Of a stretch of DNA of 64,000 nt, positions 25,826 through 35,600 are shown one piece after another (position 1 is the first letter of the stretch; each line of letters opens with the position of its first letter). The position numbers and the translations under genes were made by a program. The stretch is from Haloarcula laminariae (GTDB lineage: Archaea; Halobacteriota; Halobacteria; Halobacteriales; Haloarculaceae). The DNA lies in NCBI RefSeq assembly GCF_025457605.1, contig NZ_JAMZFY010000001.1:558001-622000 (forward strand). Direction: 5' to 3'. The notes below the pieces were generated by a model, which had not been told where the DNA came from, did no database searches, and was given only the letters and a program-made list of their open reading frames with translations.

Positions 25826-26302
25826 TTACCCTTCGACCGTGAGTGTCGTTGTCCTTGAATTGACTCCCTCTTGAACAACCTGGATTTCTTCAACGGCATC
25901 CCCTTCAGTCGTGAATATGAGGCGGTAGCCGACGTCTTGTTCCGCTTTCGTACACTCCTCCTCGGTTGTCTCTTTCGTGCCAATCATCGCGTTGACCGTG
26001 GGCGGGTCCGACCCCTCAACCACGGTAACCGAGCCAAGTTCAATTGTCGTACAACCGTCTTTGACTGCAACAGTTCCTTCGACGATGTACTCACCGTTCT
26101 CGGCCTTTGAGATGTAGTGTTCTGCAGCAGCACTACCGATAACTTCGAACGAGTGGTCAGTCACCGTTGCGCTCTTTTCAGGAGTTTGGTTCGGTGTTTC
26201 AGTCGGACTCGATTCATCACTGTTCTCTGAGTCGCTTGAACACCCCGCTACCGCTATCGCGCCGCTCGCAAAGGCGCTCGTGAGAAACCGGCGTCTATCC
26301 AT
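25826..26302 (-). CDS. Tat-exported lipoprotein, unknown function
   Basis: A 158-residue protein. The start ATG at 26302 gives MDRRRFLTSAFASGAIAVAG and then a lipobox cysteine (Cys21). A Ser/Thr/Glu linker is followed by a beta-rich domain (about 45-158) with two cysteines that could form a disulfide (KDGCTTIEL, TEEECTKAEQ). A 60-base sample inside the gene (25861-25920) has 28 G or C, far below the surroundings. No known family is recognised. Confidence 0.75.
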   Translation of the reverse strand: MDRRRFLTSAFASGAIAVAGCSSDSENSDESSPTETPNQTPEKSATVTDHSFEVIGSAAAEHYISKAENGEYIVEGTVAVKDGCTTIELGSVTVVEGSDPPTVNAMIGTKETTEEECTKAEQDVGYRLIFTTEGDAVEEIQVVQEGVNSRTTTLTVEG

Positions 26303-26428
26303 ACCGTAAACAGGATAGGACCATCTGATTAGTGTTCCGTTGATAACGCCTCCGGGAGTGGCTGAGAACACGTATCGTTTGGGTAACGTTCAGAACATCC
26401 GAACGCAGTAATTTTCGCTAAAGGGAAC

Positions 26429-26629
26429 TCACGAGGTGCTTTTACCGTATCGTGACCGGAGAAATAAATACAAGAGAGCGAAGGCGGTCCCTAGAAAGAT
26501 TCCTCGCAACAGCCCCGCTCTGATGTTACCAGTTAGTAGGAACACTTCTGCCCCGACGGTAAAAAGAGTGTAAGTGGTAATCAGAATCGCTCCGAGAATC
26601 CACGGATTGTCGAAATCTATGTCAGCCAT
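26429..26629 (-). CDS. Small membrane protein, 66 residues
   Basis: Two hydrophobic helices (PWILGAILITTYTLFTVGAE; GIFLGTAFALLYLFL) separated by GNIRAGLLR, ending with basic residues RSRYGKSTS. A TATA-like ATATTTATG on the coding strand lies about 30 bases upstream of the ATG, consistent with a leaderless message. It is part of the lower-GC patch. Function is unknown. Confidence 0.62.
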   Translation of the reverse strand: MADIDFDNPWILGAILITTYTLFTVGAEVFLLTGNIRAGLLRGIFLGTAFALLYLFLRSRYGKSTS

Positions 26630-26886
26630 TGGAAAGGTATCTGCAGACGCTCACATAAATATTGGCCAATCTGTGCGTCTACTGACCGGCTGTATCAGCC
26701 ACTTACGTGGATTAAGAAACCGAACCCACACCAACTGATGGGGAGCCCGGTCTCGTACGGGAGTTCCTGTCTGTGAGCCGGTATCGAGCGAACACTCGCG
26801 GCCGCCAGCGGGACACGCTGGAACGGGACCCAGGCTGCTAGCCGTGTGCAACCGCCGTCGTGGCGGCGACTGCCTCTCTCACACCA

Positions 26887-29370
26887 TCAGGCTTCCAGTT
26901 CGGTCTGCCAGTCACGGACCTGGCTCGCGCTGACGCCCTGGACCTCGGTGGCGACGACGTCGGCGTCCGCCTCCCGGAGCGCGTCCAGGGAGTCCACGCC
27001 GGCGGCTTCCAGCTTCTCGGCGGTCGCCCCGCCGATGCCGCTCAGGTCCTCCAGCTCCTCGACGGCGTTTCTGGCGCGGTACTCCTCGAAGTTACAGATG
27101 GGACAGCCAAGCTCCCACGGGTCGTCGCTGTCGGGGTCGACGACGAGTTCGGGGAGGTCGTGCTCGTCGCAGAACTCGTCGGTCACCTCGATGTCGCCGT
27201 TGCGGGGCAGGGGCAGCGAGTACTCGCAGTCGGGGTAGCGCGTACAGCCGACCAGCCGGGAGCCCGAACGGAGGTGTTTGATAGCGAGTTCGCCGCCCTC
27301 GCTGTCGTGGCAGTCGGGGCACGGGCCGATGACTTCGTCCTCGCTCTCGTCGGCCTTCTCGGCCTCACAGCGGGGACAGCCGTGGACGAAGGTGTCCCGG
27401 CCGGCGAGCATCTTCACGTGGTGCATCTCGTGTTCCTCGCACTCGTCCTCCAGGACGAGCGGCTCGCCGGTCGAGGGGAGCGGGAGCGTGTTGCGACACT
27501 CGGGGAAGCCGTCACAGCCGACGAAGTACGACCCCTGTCGGGACCGCCGGACGAGCATCGCCTCGCCACACTGGGGGCACGGGCCCAGCGTCTTGTCGGC
27601 TTTCAGGGACTCCTGGAGGTGTTCGCCGATCTCCTCGCGGGAGTCGGCCAGCTCGTCGAACACCCGCTGGAGCATCTCGCGGGACTCGTCGGTCACCTCG
27701 TCCAGGGTGGCCTCGCCGTTGGCGATGCGGGTCATGTCCTGCTCTAACTGGGCGGTCATGTCGTCGCTGACGACGCGGTCGGCGAACTCCTCGGCGGCCT
27801 CGACGACGGCCATCGCCAGCGTCGTCGGCCGGGGCGGGTCCCCCTCGATGTAGCCGCGGTCGTACAGCTTCTCGATGGAGTTGTGCCGCGTGCTCTTCGT
27901 TCCCAGCCCCTTCTTCTCCATGGTCTCGATGAGCCGCGACTGGCCGTAGCGTCGGGGCGGCTGGGTCTGTTTGTCCTCCAGACGCACGTCGCTCATCGCC
28001 AGCTCCTCGCCCTCCTCGACGTCGGGGACGTGGTTCTCGCTGGCGCTGGAGTACGGATAGACGGCGTGATAGCCCGGTTCGACGAGGCGCTTGCCGTTTG
28101 CCTTCAGCGACCGGCCGGCGGCCTCGGCGACCACGCGCAGACGCTCCCAGGTGGCGGGCTCGGCGACCGTCGCGAAGAAGCGCCGGACGACGAGTTCGTA
28201 CACCTCCCACTCGTCCTCGGAGAGTTCGGACTTCGAGGGGAGCTCCCCGGTCGGGTGGATGGGCGGGTGGTCGGTGGTCTCCTCGTCGCCCTCTGTGGCG
28301 ACGATGTCGTCCTGTTCGAGCAGCGCCTCGGCGTCCTCGCCGAAGTCCGAGGAGCTGACGAAGGCGTCGAGCAGTTCGTCCTCCTCTAGGTCCTCGGGGT
28401 AGACGGTGTTGTCCGTGCGCGGGTAGGTCATGTAGCCCGCGGTGTACAGCTCCTCGGCGATGGACATCGCCCGCTGGGCGGAGTAGCCCAGCGAGCTGGC
28501 CGCCGAGATAAAGGCCGTCGTGTTGAACGGCGTCGGGGGGCTGTCGGTGCGGCTGCGCCGCCGGACGCCCGTGACCGTCGCCGCGTCGACGCCGCTGAGG
28601 TCGGCGTAGGCCGCGTCGGCGCTGTCCTCGTCCCAGACGCGCTCGGCCTCTTTCCCGTCGTCGTCGTAGAAGTACTGGGCCTCGAATTTCGAGTCGTCCT
28701 TCGTGAGGTCGGCGAATATCTCCCAGTAGTCCTCCGGGTCGAAAGCCTGAATCTCGCGCTCGCGGTCGACGATGAGCTTCAGCGTCGGCGACTGGACACG
28801 GCCAACGGAGATGAAGTCGTCGCCGAGCTGGCGGGCCGAAAGCGAGAGAAAGCGGGTCAGCGCCGCGCCCCAGACGAGGTCGATAATCTGGCGGGCCTCG
28901 CCCGCGGCCGCGAGGTCGAAGTCTATCTCGTCGGGCTCGGCGAAGGCCTCCCGGACCTCGCGTTCGGTGATAGAGGAAAAGCGCACGCGGGAGACAGGCA
29001 CGTCGGTCACCTCGCGGATGAGCTCGTAGGCCTCCTTGCCGATGAGCTCCCCCTCGCGGTCGTAGTCCGTGGCGATGACGGCGCTCTCGGCCTTGCGGGC
29101 GAGCTGTTTGAGCGTCGTGACGATGTTCTCCTGGGTCGCCTCCTTCGTGACCTCGGCGTCGATGAGCTCGACCGGCTCGACGTCGCGCCAGTCGTTGTAC
29201 TCGGGCGGGAAGTCGACGCCGACGACGTGTCCCGACAGGCCGACGACGCGCTTGGTCCCCCACCGGTAGACGTTGACCCCGTTTCGCCGCTCGGCCTCGG
29301 CGCTCCCCTCCGAGAGGATTTCGGCGATGCGGCGGGCGGCGTTGTCCTTCTCCGTGATTATCAGCTCCAT
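26887..29370 (-). CDS. topA: DNA topoisomerase I (type IA)
   Basis: An 827-residue type IA topoisomerase that relaxes negative supercoils. The N-terminal Toprim domain starts MELIITEKDNAARRIAEIL and contains ATDYDREGELIGKE. The active-site tyrosine is Tyr316 in GYMTYPRTDN. The C-terminus has three or four zinc-ribbon modules with CxxC pairs (for example CPQCGEAMLVRRSRQGSYFV) and then a helix-hairpin-helix-like domain (LEDLSGIGGATAEKLEAAGV). The start is the only one that gives the canonical Toprim beginning. It is a single-gene unit. Confidence 0.95.
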   Translation of the reverse strand: MELIITEKDNAARRIAEILSEGSAEAERRNGVNVYRWGTKRVVGLSGHVVGVDFPPEYNDWRDVEPVELIDAEVTKEATQENIVTTLKQLARKAESAVIATDYDREGELIGKEAYELIREVTDVPVSRVRFSSITEREVREAFAEPDEIDFDLAAAGEARQIIDLVWGAALTRFLSLSARQLGDDFISVGRVQSPTLKLIVDREREIQAFDPEDYWEIFADLTKDDSKFEAQYFYDDDGKEAERVWDEDSADAAYADLSGVDAATVTGVRRRSRTDSPPTPFNTTAFISAASSLGYSAQRAMSIAEELYTAGYMTYPRTDNTVYPEDLEEDELLDAFVSSSDFGEDAEALLEQDDIVATEGDEETTDHPPIHPTGELPSKSELSEDEWEVYELVVRRFFATVAEPATWERLRVVAEAAGRSLKANGKRLVEPGYHAVYPYSSASENHVPDVEEGEELAMSDVRLEDKQTQPPRRYGQSRLIETMEKKGLGTKSTRHNSIEKLYDRGYIEGDPPRPTTLAMAVVEAAEEFADRVVSDDMTAQLEQDMTRIANGEATLDEVTDESREMLQRVFDELADSREEIGEHLQESLKADKTLGPCPQCGEAMLVRRSRQGSYFVGCDGFPECRNTLPLPSTGEPLVLEDECEEHEMHHVKMLAGRDTFVHGCPRCEAEKADESEDEVIGPCPDCHDSEGGELAIKHLRSGSRLVGCTRYPDCEYSLPLPRNGDIEVTDEFCDEHDLPELVVDPDSDDPWELGCPICNFEEYRARNAVEELEDLSGIGGATAEKLEAAGVDSLDALREADADVVATEVQGVSASQVRDWQTELEA

Positions 29371-29535
29371 CGGCCACCACCTCTCGTACTCATTAGGGGT
29401 CGCTACGCTCGGAGGCGTCCTAAAGACTTTCGGGGAATCGAACGACAGCGCGGGCGTGCAGCCGCACGCGGGCGCTCTCGCCGCGCACGTCGGCGCCATC
29501 CGATGGGCTCTTGGGCGCCCGGACGAACCCCCACT

Positions 29536-30066
29536 ATGGACAGACGGACTGCCCGCATCCTCCGTGGGGTCGCCGCCGCGCTCGTCTTCGTCACGGCGGC
29601 GTATCACCTCTGGTGGGGGTTCCCGCGGAGCCTCGTCTATCTCAACGCCTTCGGCACCGGCGTCCCGCCGGACCCGCGTCCGTTCCTCTTCGTCGCACTC
29701 GGCGCGGTTCTGCTCGCGGGCCCGTATCTCGTCTCCTTTGACGTCGTGAGCCTGCGGACCGCGTACGCCGGGGCCGCGCTCCTGCTCGTCGGCTCCATCG
29801 CGGCCTGGGTCACGTGGCATGCCACCGGCCACGGCGCCTTCCTCGTCGACGGGTTCTCAGCCCCTGCATCGGGTGGCGGCCACAGCCACGGGGAGCGAAA
29901 CACCGTGTTGCTCATCCTCGACCACTTCAACACCGAGCCGGTCGAGGCCGCTATCAAGCTGGTCGAGACCGCCGCCGTCGCCATCTTCCTGGCGCTGTTC
30001 CGGATGGACCCGGCGGTCGTGACCCAGACACAGCAGGACGGTAGGAGCGACGCCAGCGAGACGTAG
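29536..30066 (+). CDS. Membrane protein, 176 residues, unknown function
   Basis: Four predicted hydrophobic helices (about 10-28, 47-67, 78-96, 137-155), with a His/Ser-rich loop SGGGHSHGERN between helices 3 and 4. The start ATG at 29536 (MDRRTARILRGVAAALVFVT) gives the expected positive-inside N-terminus. The stop lies 6 bases from the end of convergent gatB. No known family is recognised. Confidence 0.75.
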   Translation: MDRRTARILRGVAAALVFVTAAYHLWWGFPRSLVYLNAFGTGVPPDPRPFLFVALGAVLLAGPYLVSFDVVSLRTAYAGAALLLVGSIAAWVTWHATGHGAFLVDGFSAPASGGGHSHGERNTVLLILDHFNTEPVEAAIKLVETAAVAIFLALFRMDPAVVTQTQQDGRSDASET

Positions 30067-30072
30067 TCGCCG

Positions 30073-31587
30073 TTACTCGTCCAGTGCCTCGCGCAACAGC
30101 CCGTTGACCTCGCCGGGGTCGGCGCTCCCGCCGGTCTTTTGCATCACCTGGCCGACGAGGAAGTTCAGCGCGTTGTCCTCGCCGTCGTGGTAGTCCTCGA
30201 CGGTGTCGGGGTTCTCCTCGATGGCTTCCTCGACGGCGCCCTGGACCTCGTCGCCGGAGGTCTTGCCGAGCCCCTCCCGCTCGACGACGGTGTCGGGGTC
30301 GTCGCACTCGTCGAGCATCTCACGCAGCACCGTCTCGCGGGCGTTCTTGGCGGTAATCTCGTCCTCGGCGACGAGTTCGACGAGCCGGGTCACCTCCTCG
30401 AAGCGGTCGTCGATGTCCGTGACAGACATGTCGCGGTAGTTGAGTTCGCCAAGCAGGTTGTCGGCGACCCACGTCGAGGCGAGGTCGGCGTCGAACTCCT
30501 CGGCGACGCTCTCGAAGAAGTCAGCGACCTGCTTCGTGCTCGTCAGCTTGGAGGCGGCCTCGTCGCTGAGCCCGTATTCCTCGACGAACCGCTCGCGGCG
30601 GGCGTCGGGCAGTTCCGGGATGTCGATTTCGTCTTTCCAGTCCGACACCTGCAGCGGCGGGATGTCGGCCTCGCGGAAGTAGCGGTAGTCCTTCTCCTCC
30701 TCCTTCGAGCGCATCGAGACCGTATTGCCGTGGGTCTCGTTGAAGTGGCGCGTCTCCTGTTCGACAGCCCGGCCTGACTGGACGAGCTTGCGCTGGCGTG
30801 ACTCCTCGAATGCCAGGGCCGTCTCGGCGCCCTTGTGGCTGGAGATGTTCTTGACCTCCGTGCGGTTGGCGTCTTCGAGCACTTCGTCGTCGATGTGGCC
30901 GTCCTCGCCGACCTCGTCGGCGTCGACCATCGAGAGGTTCGCGTCGATGCGGAGGCTCCCGTCGCGGGTCGCGTCGAAGACACCCAGATACTCCAGTACC
31001 TCCTCCAGCTTTTCGAGGAACGCCCGGACCTCGCCCGGGGCGCGGAAGTCCGGCTCGGTGACGATCTCCATCAGCGGCGTCCCCGCGCGGTTGTAGTCGA
31101 CGAGCGTGTAGTCGGCCCGCTCGATGGACGTGGTGCGTGATTCGAGGGGCCCGCTGCCGTCACGGACGTGTTTGATGGAGCCGGGGTCTTCCTCCAGGTG
31201 CGCGCGGCGGATGTCGACCGCCCGCCGGTCGCCCTCGACGGCGAACTCCAACCGGCCGTCCTGACAGATGGGGGAGTCGTACTGCGTTATCTGGAAGTTC
31301 TTGGGCAGGTCGGGGTAGTAGTAGTTCTTCCGGTGGAAGGCGGTCTCCTCGGGGATGTCGGCGTCGATGGCCTTGCCAACCTTGACGGCGGCCTCGACGG
31401 CCCCCTCGTTGACGACCGGCAGCGCCCCGGGCAGCCCCAGACAGACCGGGCAGGTGTTGGTGTTTGGCTCCTCGCTGGGCTCGGTCGAACAGCCACAGAA
31501 TATCTTCGTCTCCGTCTCCAGCTGGACGTGGACCTCCAGCCCGATGACGGCCGCGAGTTCGCGGGACTCGGCGGCTTGTGCAGTCAT
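30073..31587 (-). CDS. gatB: Asp-tRNA(Asn)/Glu-tRNA(Gln) amidotransferase subunit B
   Basis: A 504-residue kinase and tRNA-binding subunit of GatCAB. It has the signature IGLEVHVQLETETKIFCGCS, TNTCPVCLGLPGALPVVN and KNYYYPDLPKNFQITQYDSP, and the C-terminal YqeY-like tail ending VNGLLREALDE. The start ATG at 31587 (MTAQAAESRELAAVIG) follows a GTG six bases upstream. GatA and GatC are not in the window. Confidence 0.96.
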   Translation of the reverse strand: MTAQAAESRELAAVIGLEVHVQLETETKIFCGCSTEPSEEPNTNTCPVCLGLPGALPVVNEGAVEAAVKVGKAIDADIPEETAFHRKNYYYPDLPKNFQITQYDSPICQDGRLEFAVEGDRRAVDIRRAHLEEDPGSIKHVRDGSGPLESRTTSIERADYTLVDYNRAGTPLMEIVTEPDFRAPGEVRAFLEKLEEVLEYLGVFDATRDGSLRIDANLSMVDADEVGEDGHIDDEVLEDANRTEVKNISSHKGAETALAFEESRQRKLVQSGRAVEQETRHFNETHGNTVSMRSKEEEKDYRYFREADIPPLQVSDWKDEIDIPELPDARRERFVEEYGLSDEAASKLTSTKQVADFFESVAEEFDADLASTWVADNLLGELNYRDMSVTDIDDRFEEVTRLVELVAEDEITAKNARETVLREMLDECDDPDTVVEREGLGKTSGDEVQGAVEEAIEENPDTVEDYHDGEDNALNFLVGQVMQKTGGSADPGEVNGLLREALDE

Positions 31588-32181
31588 TACCACTGATTCG
31601 GCGTCCCCCGGCTAAAGCGTAACGACCCCTAGCTGTGGTGGTCGATTGAGGGACTGGGCTTCGTATCAGCCAGAACGCCCCGCTAGCAGAACGGCGTGAC
31701 GGACTGCCAACAGCCAGAAAGCCCCCGACCGTTCGACGGCTGCGACTCGCTGCGCTCCTCACTACGTTGCGGTGCTTGCTTCGTCTCGCTCGTCGAACGG
31801 TCGGCCCCTTTCAGTCCCACCCGTAGCCGGTTGGTCAAACAGCGCTGGGTGGGACTGAAAGGGGCGGCTGGCTCCGGGAAGGCGGGCGAAATAAGCACTG
31901 GACTGAGCGTAGCGAAGGAAGGGCGCAACGAGCCCCCCGACCGGAGCCCGCCGGGGCTTTCTAGCTGTTTGAGGTCTCCTCGTAGCAGCGAGTGGATCCC
32001 ACATCATCAACCACCACTACTAGCCCCGCGTTTCCACTCCAGATGGCGACAGTATCCGGCCATCGGCTCACCGGCCGCGACTCCCCGATACGTCCGCCAG
32101 CGCGCGCGAACACCCTATCTATCGGAATCCGAACTGTTGTCTGACGCACGTTTATGTGGACGGATAGTCACTGTATAGCAT
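31588..32181. other. Gene-free interval of about 590 bases with repeat copy B and promoters
   Basis: This divergent intergenic region lies between gatB and the coiled-coil/smc operon. Bases 31709-31969 form the large nested element. The remaining right part (31970-32181) is non-coding, and CGTTTATGTGG near 32147-32157 is a candidate TATA element for the operon starting at 32182. Short frames across the interval have erratic composition and are not accepted as genes. Confidence 0.7.
31709..31969. repeat. Nested-stem dispersed element, copy B, with extra stem module
   Basis: The outer arms, 31709-31725 (AACAGCCAGAAAGCCCC) with 31953-31969, pair over 17 bp with one G-T wobble. Stem 1 pairs 31725-31738 with 31791-31804 (14 bp, perfect) but has a sequence unrelated to stem 1 of copy A. 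Stem 2 pairs 31804-31822 with 31847-31865 (19 bp, perfect; GCCCCTTTCAGTCCCACCC). A third stem, 31870-31877 with 31941-31948 (GGCTCCGG and CCGGAGCC), sits in an insert absent from copy A. Shared loop blocks are CGACTCGCTGCGC, CGGTGCTTGC and GGTTGGTCAA. Confidence 0.85.
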
Positions 32182-32586
32182 ATGTGTGGTAACCGCGTCG
32201 AGGAACTGGAAACGCGCGTTCAGGAACTGGAAGCCTCCGTCGAGGGACTGACCGACGAGCTCGTCGAGTGCAAGGTCCGCATCCGCGAGCTCGAAAACAC
32301 CGTCGACGAGCAAAACGGGTTCAGCCGGGCGCCGCCCGAGCAGGCGGGCGAGGAGCGGGCCGAACGACAGCCCGAGGAGTCGGAGCCGTCGGCGGCCGAC
32401 GCCGCGGACTCTTCCTCGACCGAGAGCGAGATTCTGGTCCCCGAAGCCGGGAGCGATACGGCGACGCCCGAGGCCGGTACATCTAACACCGAGGCTCCCG
32501 AGGGGTCTGACAACACCGCCGACCCCGAGGCCGACGCGGAGTCGGAGACCGACGAGGAGTCGGGCTCCGACATCATCGTGGCCTAG
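32182..32586 (+). CDS. Coiled-coil acidic protein upstream of smc (DUF7518-like)
   Basis: A 134-residue protein. The N-terminal coiled coil is about 1-45 (ELETRVQELEASVEGLTDEL, heptad-like), followed by a long disordered acidic tail rich in Glu, Asp, Ser and Thr (about 55-134). It lies 21 bases before smc and is almost certainly co-transcribed. I recall a haloarchaeal DUF7518 family with this layout next to smc. Whether it acts with the SMC complex is inference. Confidence 0.75.
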   Translation: MCGNRVEELETRVQELEASVEGLTDELVECKVRIRELENTVDEQNGFSRAPPEQAGEERAERQPEESEPSAADAADSSSTESEILVPEAGSDTATPEAGTSNTEAPEGSDNTADPEADAESETDEESGSDIIVA

Positions 32587-32607
32587 ACGGGCGGCCCCCC
32601 TCATCGT

Positions 32608-35600
32608 ATGCACATCAAAGAGCTCGTCCTCGACAACTTCAAGAGCTTCGGGCGGAAGACCCGAATCCCGTTCTACGAGGACTTTACCACTATCTCGGGC
32701 CCGAACGGGTCGGGCAAGTCGAACATCATCGACGCCGTCCTCTTCGCGCTCGGGCTGGCCCGCACGTCGGGTATCCGGGCGGAGAAGCTGACAGACCTCA
32801 TCTACAACCCCGGCCACGCCGACGAGGACGTGGAGTACAGCGGCGAGCGCGAGGCCAGCGTCGAGGTCATCCTCGACAACGCGGACCGCACCGTCTCCCG
32901 CGCGCAGGTCGTCAACGCCGCGGGAACCGAGGACGTCGGCGACGTCGACGAGATATCTATCAAACGCCGCGTCAAGGAGACCGAGGACAACTACTACTCC
33001 TACTACTACATCAACGGTCGCTCGGTCAATCTCTCTGACATCCAGGACCTGCTGGCACAGGCCGGCGTCACGCCGGAGGGGTACAACGTCGTGATGCAGG
33101 GCGACGTGACCGAGATAATCAACATGACCGCCGGCTCCCGGCGGGAGATAATCGACGAGATAGCCGGGGTCGCGCAGTTCGACGCCAAGAAGGCCGACGC
33201 CTTCGAGGAGCTCGAGGTCGTCCAGGAACGCATCGACGAGGCCGAGCTCCGCATCGAGGAGAAACAGGACCGGCTCGACCAGCTGGAAGACGAGCGCGAG
33301 ACCGCCCTCCAGTACCAGGAGCTCCGCGACGAGAAGGAGGAGTACGAGGGCTACCGGAAGGCGGCCGAACTGGAGGACAAGCGCGAGGAACTGGCCGAGA
33401 CCGAGGCGGAAATCGACGAGCTGGAGAGCGACCTCGCCGAACTCCGGGCGGAGCTCGACAGCCGGCAGGGCAAGGTCGTCCGGCTGGAGGACGAGCTCCA
33501 CGAGCTCAACAACGAAATCGAGCGCAAGGGCGAGGACGAGCAGCTCGCCATCAAGCGCGACATCGAGGAGATAAAGGGCGACATCTCGCGGCTGGAGGAC
33601 AAGATAGCCGGCGCGGAGGAGGCCGTCGAGGACGCCGAAAACGAGCGCCGGCAGGCGTTCGTCCAGATAGACCGAAAGCAGGAGACCATCGACGAACTGG
33701 AAGGCGACATCCGCGAGACGAAAGTCGAGAAATCGAACGTCAAAGCGGACATCGCGAGCGAGGAGAGCGAGCTCGCCGACGTACAGAGCCGCATCGACGA
33801 CATCGGCGAGGAGTTCGAGGAGATAAAGGACGAACTGGAGGACAAACGCGAGACGCTCGAGGAAAAGAAGACCGAGCGCAACGACCTCCAGCGCGAGCAG
33901 GACCGCCTGCTCGACGAGGCCCGCCGGCGCTCCAACGAGGAAGACGAGAAACGGGAGACCATCGAGGAGCTGGATGCCGGGATTCCCGACCTCGAAGCCG
34001 AAATCGAGGACCTGGAGACGGAACTGGAGAAGGCCGAGAAGAACAAGGCGACCATCGGCGAGGTCGTCGACGACCTGCGCGCGGAGAAACGGGAGCTCCA
34101 GTCGGACCTCGACGGCCTGGAAGACGAGATAAGCGCGAAACAACAGGAGTACGCCGAACTCGAAGCGAAGGCGGGCCAGGACGGCGACTCCTCGTACGGC
34201 CGCGCGGTCACCGCCATCCTGAACGCCGGCCGCGAGGGCGTCCACGGCACCGTCGGCCAACTGGGCGGGGTCGACCCCGAATACGCGACCGCCTGCGAGA
34301 CCGCCGCCGGCGGCCGCCTCGCCCACGTCGTCGTCGACGACGACGGCGTGGGCCAGTCCTGTATCGAGTACCTCAAGTCGCGCAACGCCGGTCGGGCGAC
34401 GTTCCTGCCGATTACGCAGATGCAGAACCGCTCGCTGCCGTCGCTGCCGGACGAGGAGGGCGTCATCGACTTCGCGTACAACCTCGTCGACTTCGACCCC
34501 GAGTACGCGGGCGTCTTCTCGTACGTGCTGGGCGATACGGTCATCGTCGACCGGATGGAGACCGCCCGCGACCTGATGGGCGACTACCGGATGGTCACCC
34601 TGGAGGGCGACCTGGTCGAGAAGAGCGGCGCGATGACCGGGGGGTCCTCCTCGGGCACCCGCTACTCCTTCTCGGGCGGGGCCGGCCAGCTCGAACGGGT
34701 CGCGACCCGAATCCAGGAGCTCGAGGACGAACGAGCCGACGTGCGCGAGGAACTGCGGGACGTGGAGGAGCGCCTCGACGACGCCCGCGACCGCGAGTCC
34801 GACGCGACCGAGCAGGTCCGTGACATCGAGGCGGACATCGAGCGCAAGCGGGCCGAGCTGGAACAGACCGGCGAACGCATCGACGACCTCGAAGCGGCCA
34901 TCGAGGAGATAGCTGCCGAACGGGAGTCCGTCGCCGACGAGATGGACGAGCTGGAGGCCGACATCGAAGCGGCCAACGAGACTATCGCCGCCATCGAGGC
35001 CGATATCGAGGAACTCGAAGCGGAGGTCCAGGACTCCGAACTGCCGGACCTGACAGACGAACGCGAGGCGATACGGGAGGAGATAGACGCGCTGGAGGAC
35101 CGCGGGGACGACCTCGACGCGAAGCTCAACGAGTTGCAACTCGAAAAGCAGTACGCCGAGGACGCCATCGAGGAGCTCCACGACGACATCGAGGCCGCCC
35201 AGAACCGCAAGGCGGAGAAGGAAGAGCGCATCGCCGAGCTGGAGACACAGGTCGAGGAGAAACGCGAGCTGAAGGCCGAGAAAGAGCAGGCGGTCGAGGA
35301 GCTCGAAAGCGAGCTCGCCGAGCTCAAAGGCGAGCGCGAGGAGCTGCGCGAGGAGCTCCAGGCGGCCAAGGAGGCCCGCGACGAGCAGCAGGCGAAGGTC
35401 ACCGACGTCGAGCGCGACCTCGACGACGAGCGCGAGGACAGCGAGCGCCTGGAGTGGGAGATAGACGAACTCGAAGCGCAGGTCGGCGACTACGACCCCG
35501 AGGACGTCCCCGACCACGAGACCGTCGAGTCAGAAATCGAGCGCCTGACCGGCGAGATGGAGGCGCTGGAGCCGGTCAACATGCGCGCCATCGAGGAGTA

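Noticed and set aside
26651-26851. 66-codon minus-strand frame between the small membrane gene and topA
   Set aside because: It is Cys/Pro/Arg-rich, has no acidic bias and overlaps the promoter region of the small membrane gene.
26730-26886. Possible tRNA in the gap before topA
   Set aside because: Short stems occur (for example CCAGCG and CGCTGG), but there is no T-loop consensus and no cloverleaf could be built.
32152-35517. 1121-codon open frame on the minus strand
   Set aside because: It is a mirror of the smc coiled-coil codons. The product is a low-complexity Leu/Val run with no recognisable domain.
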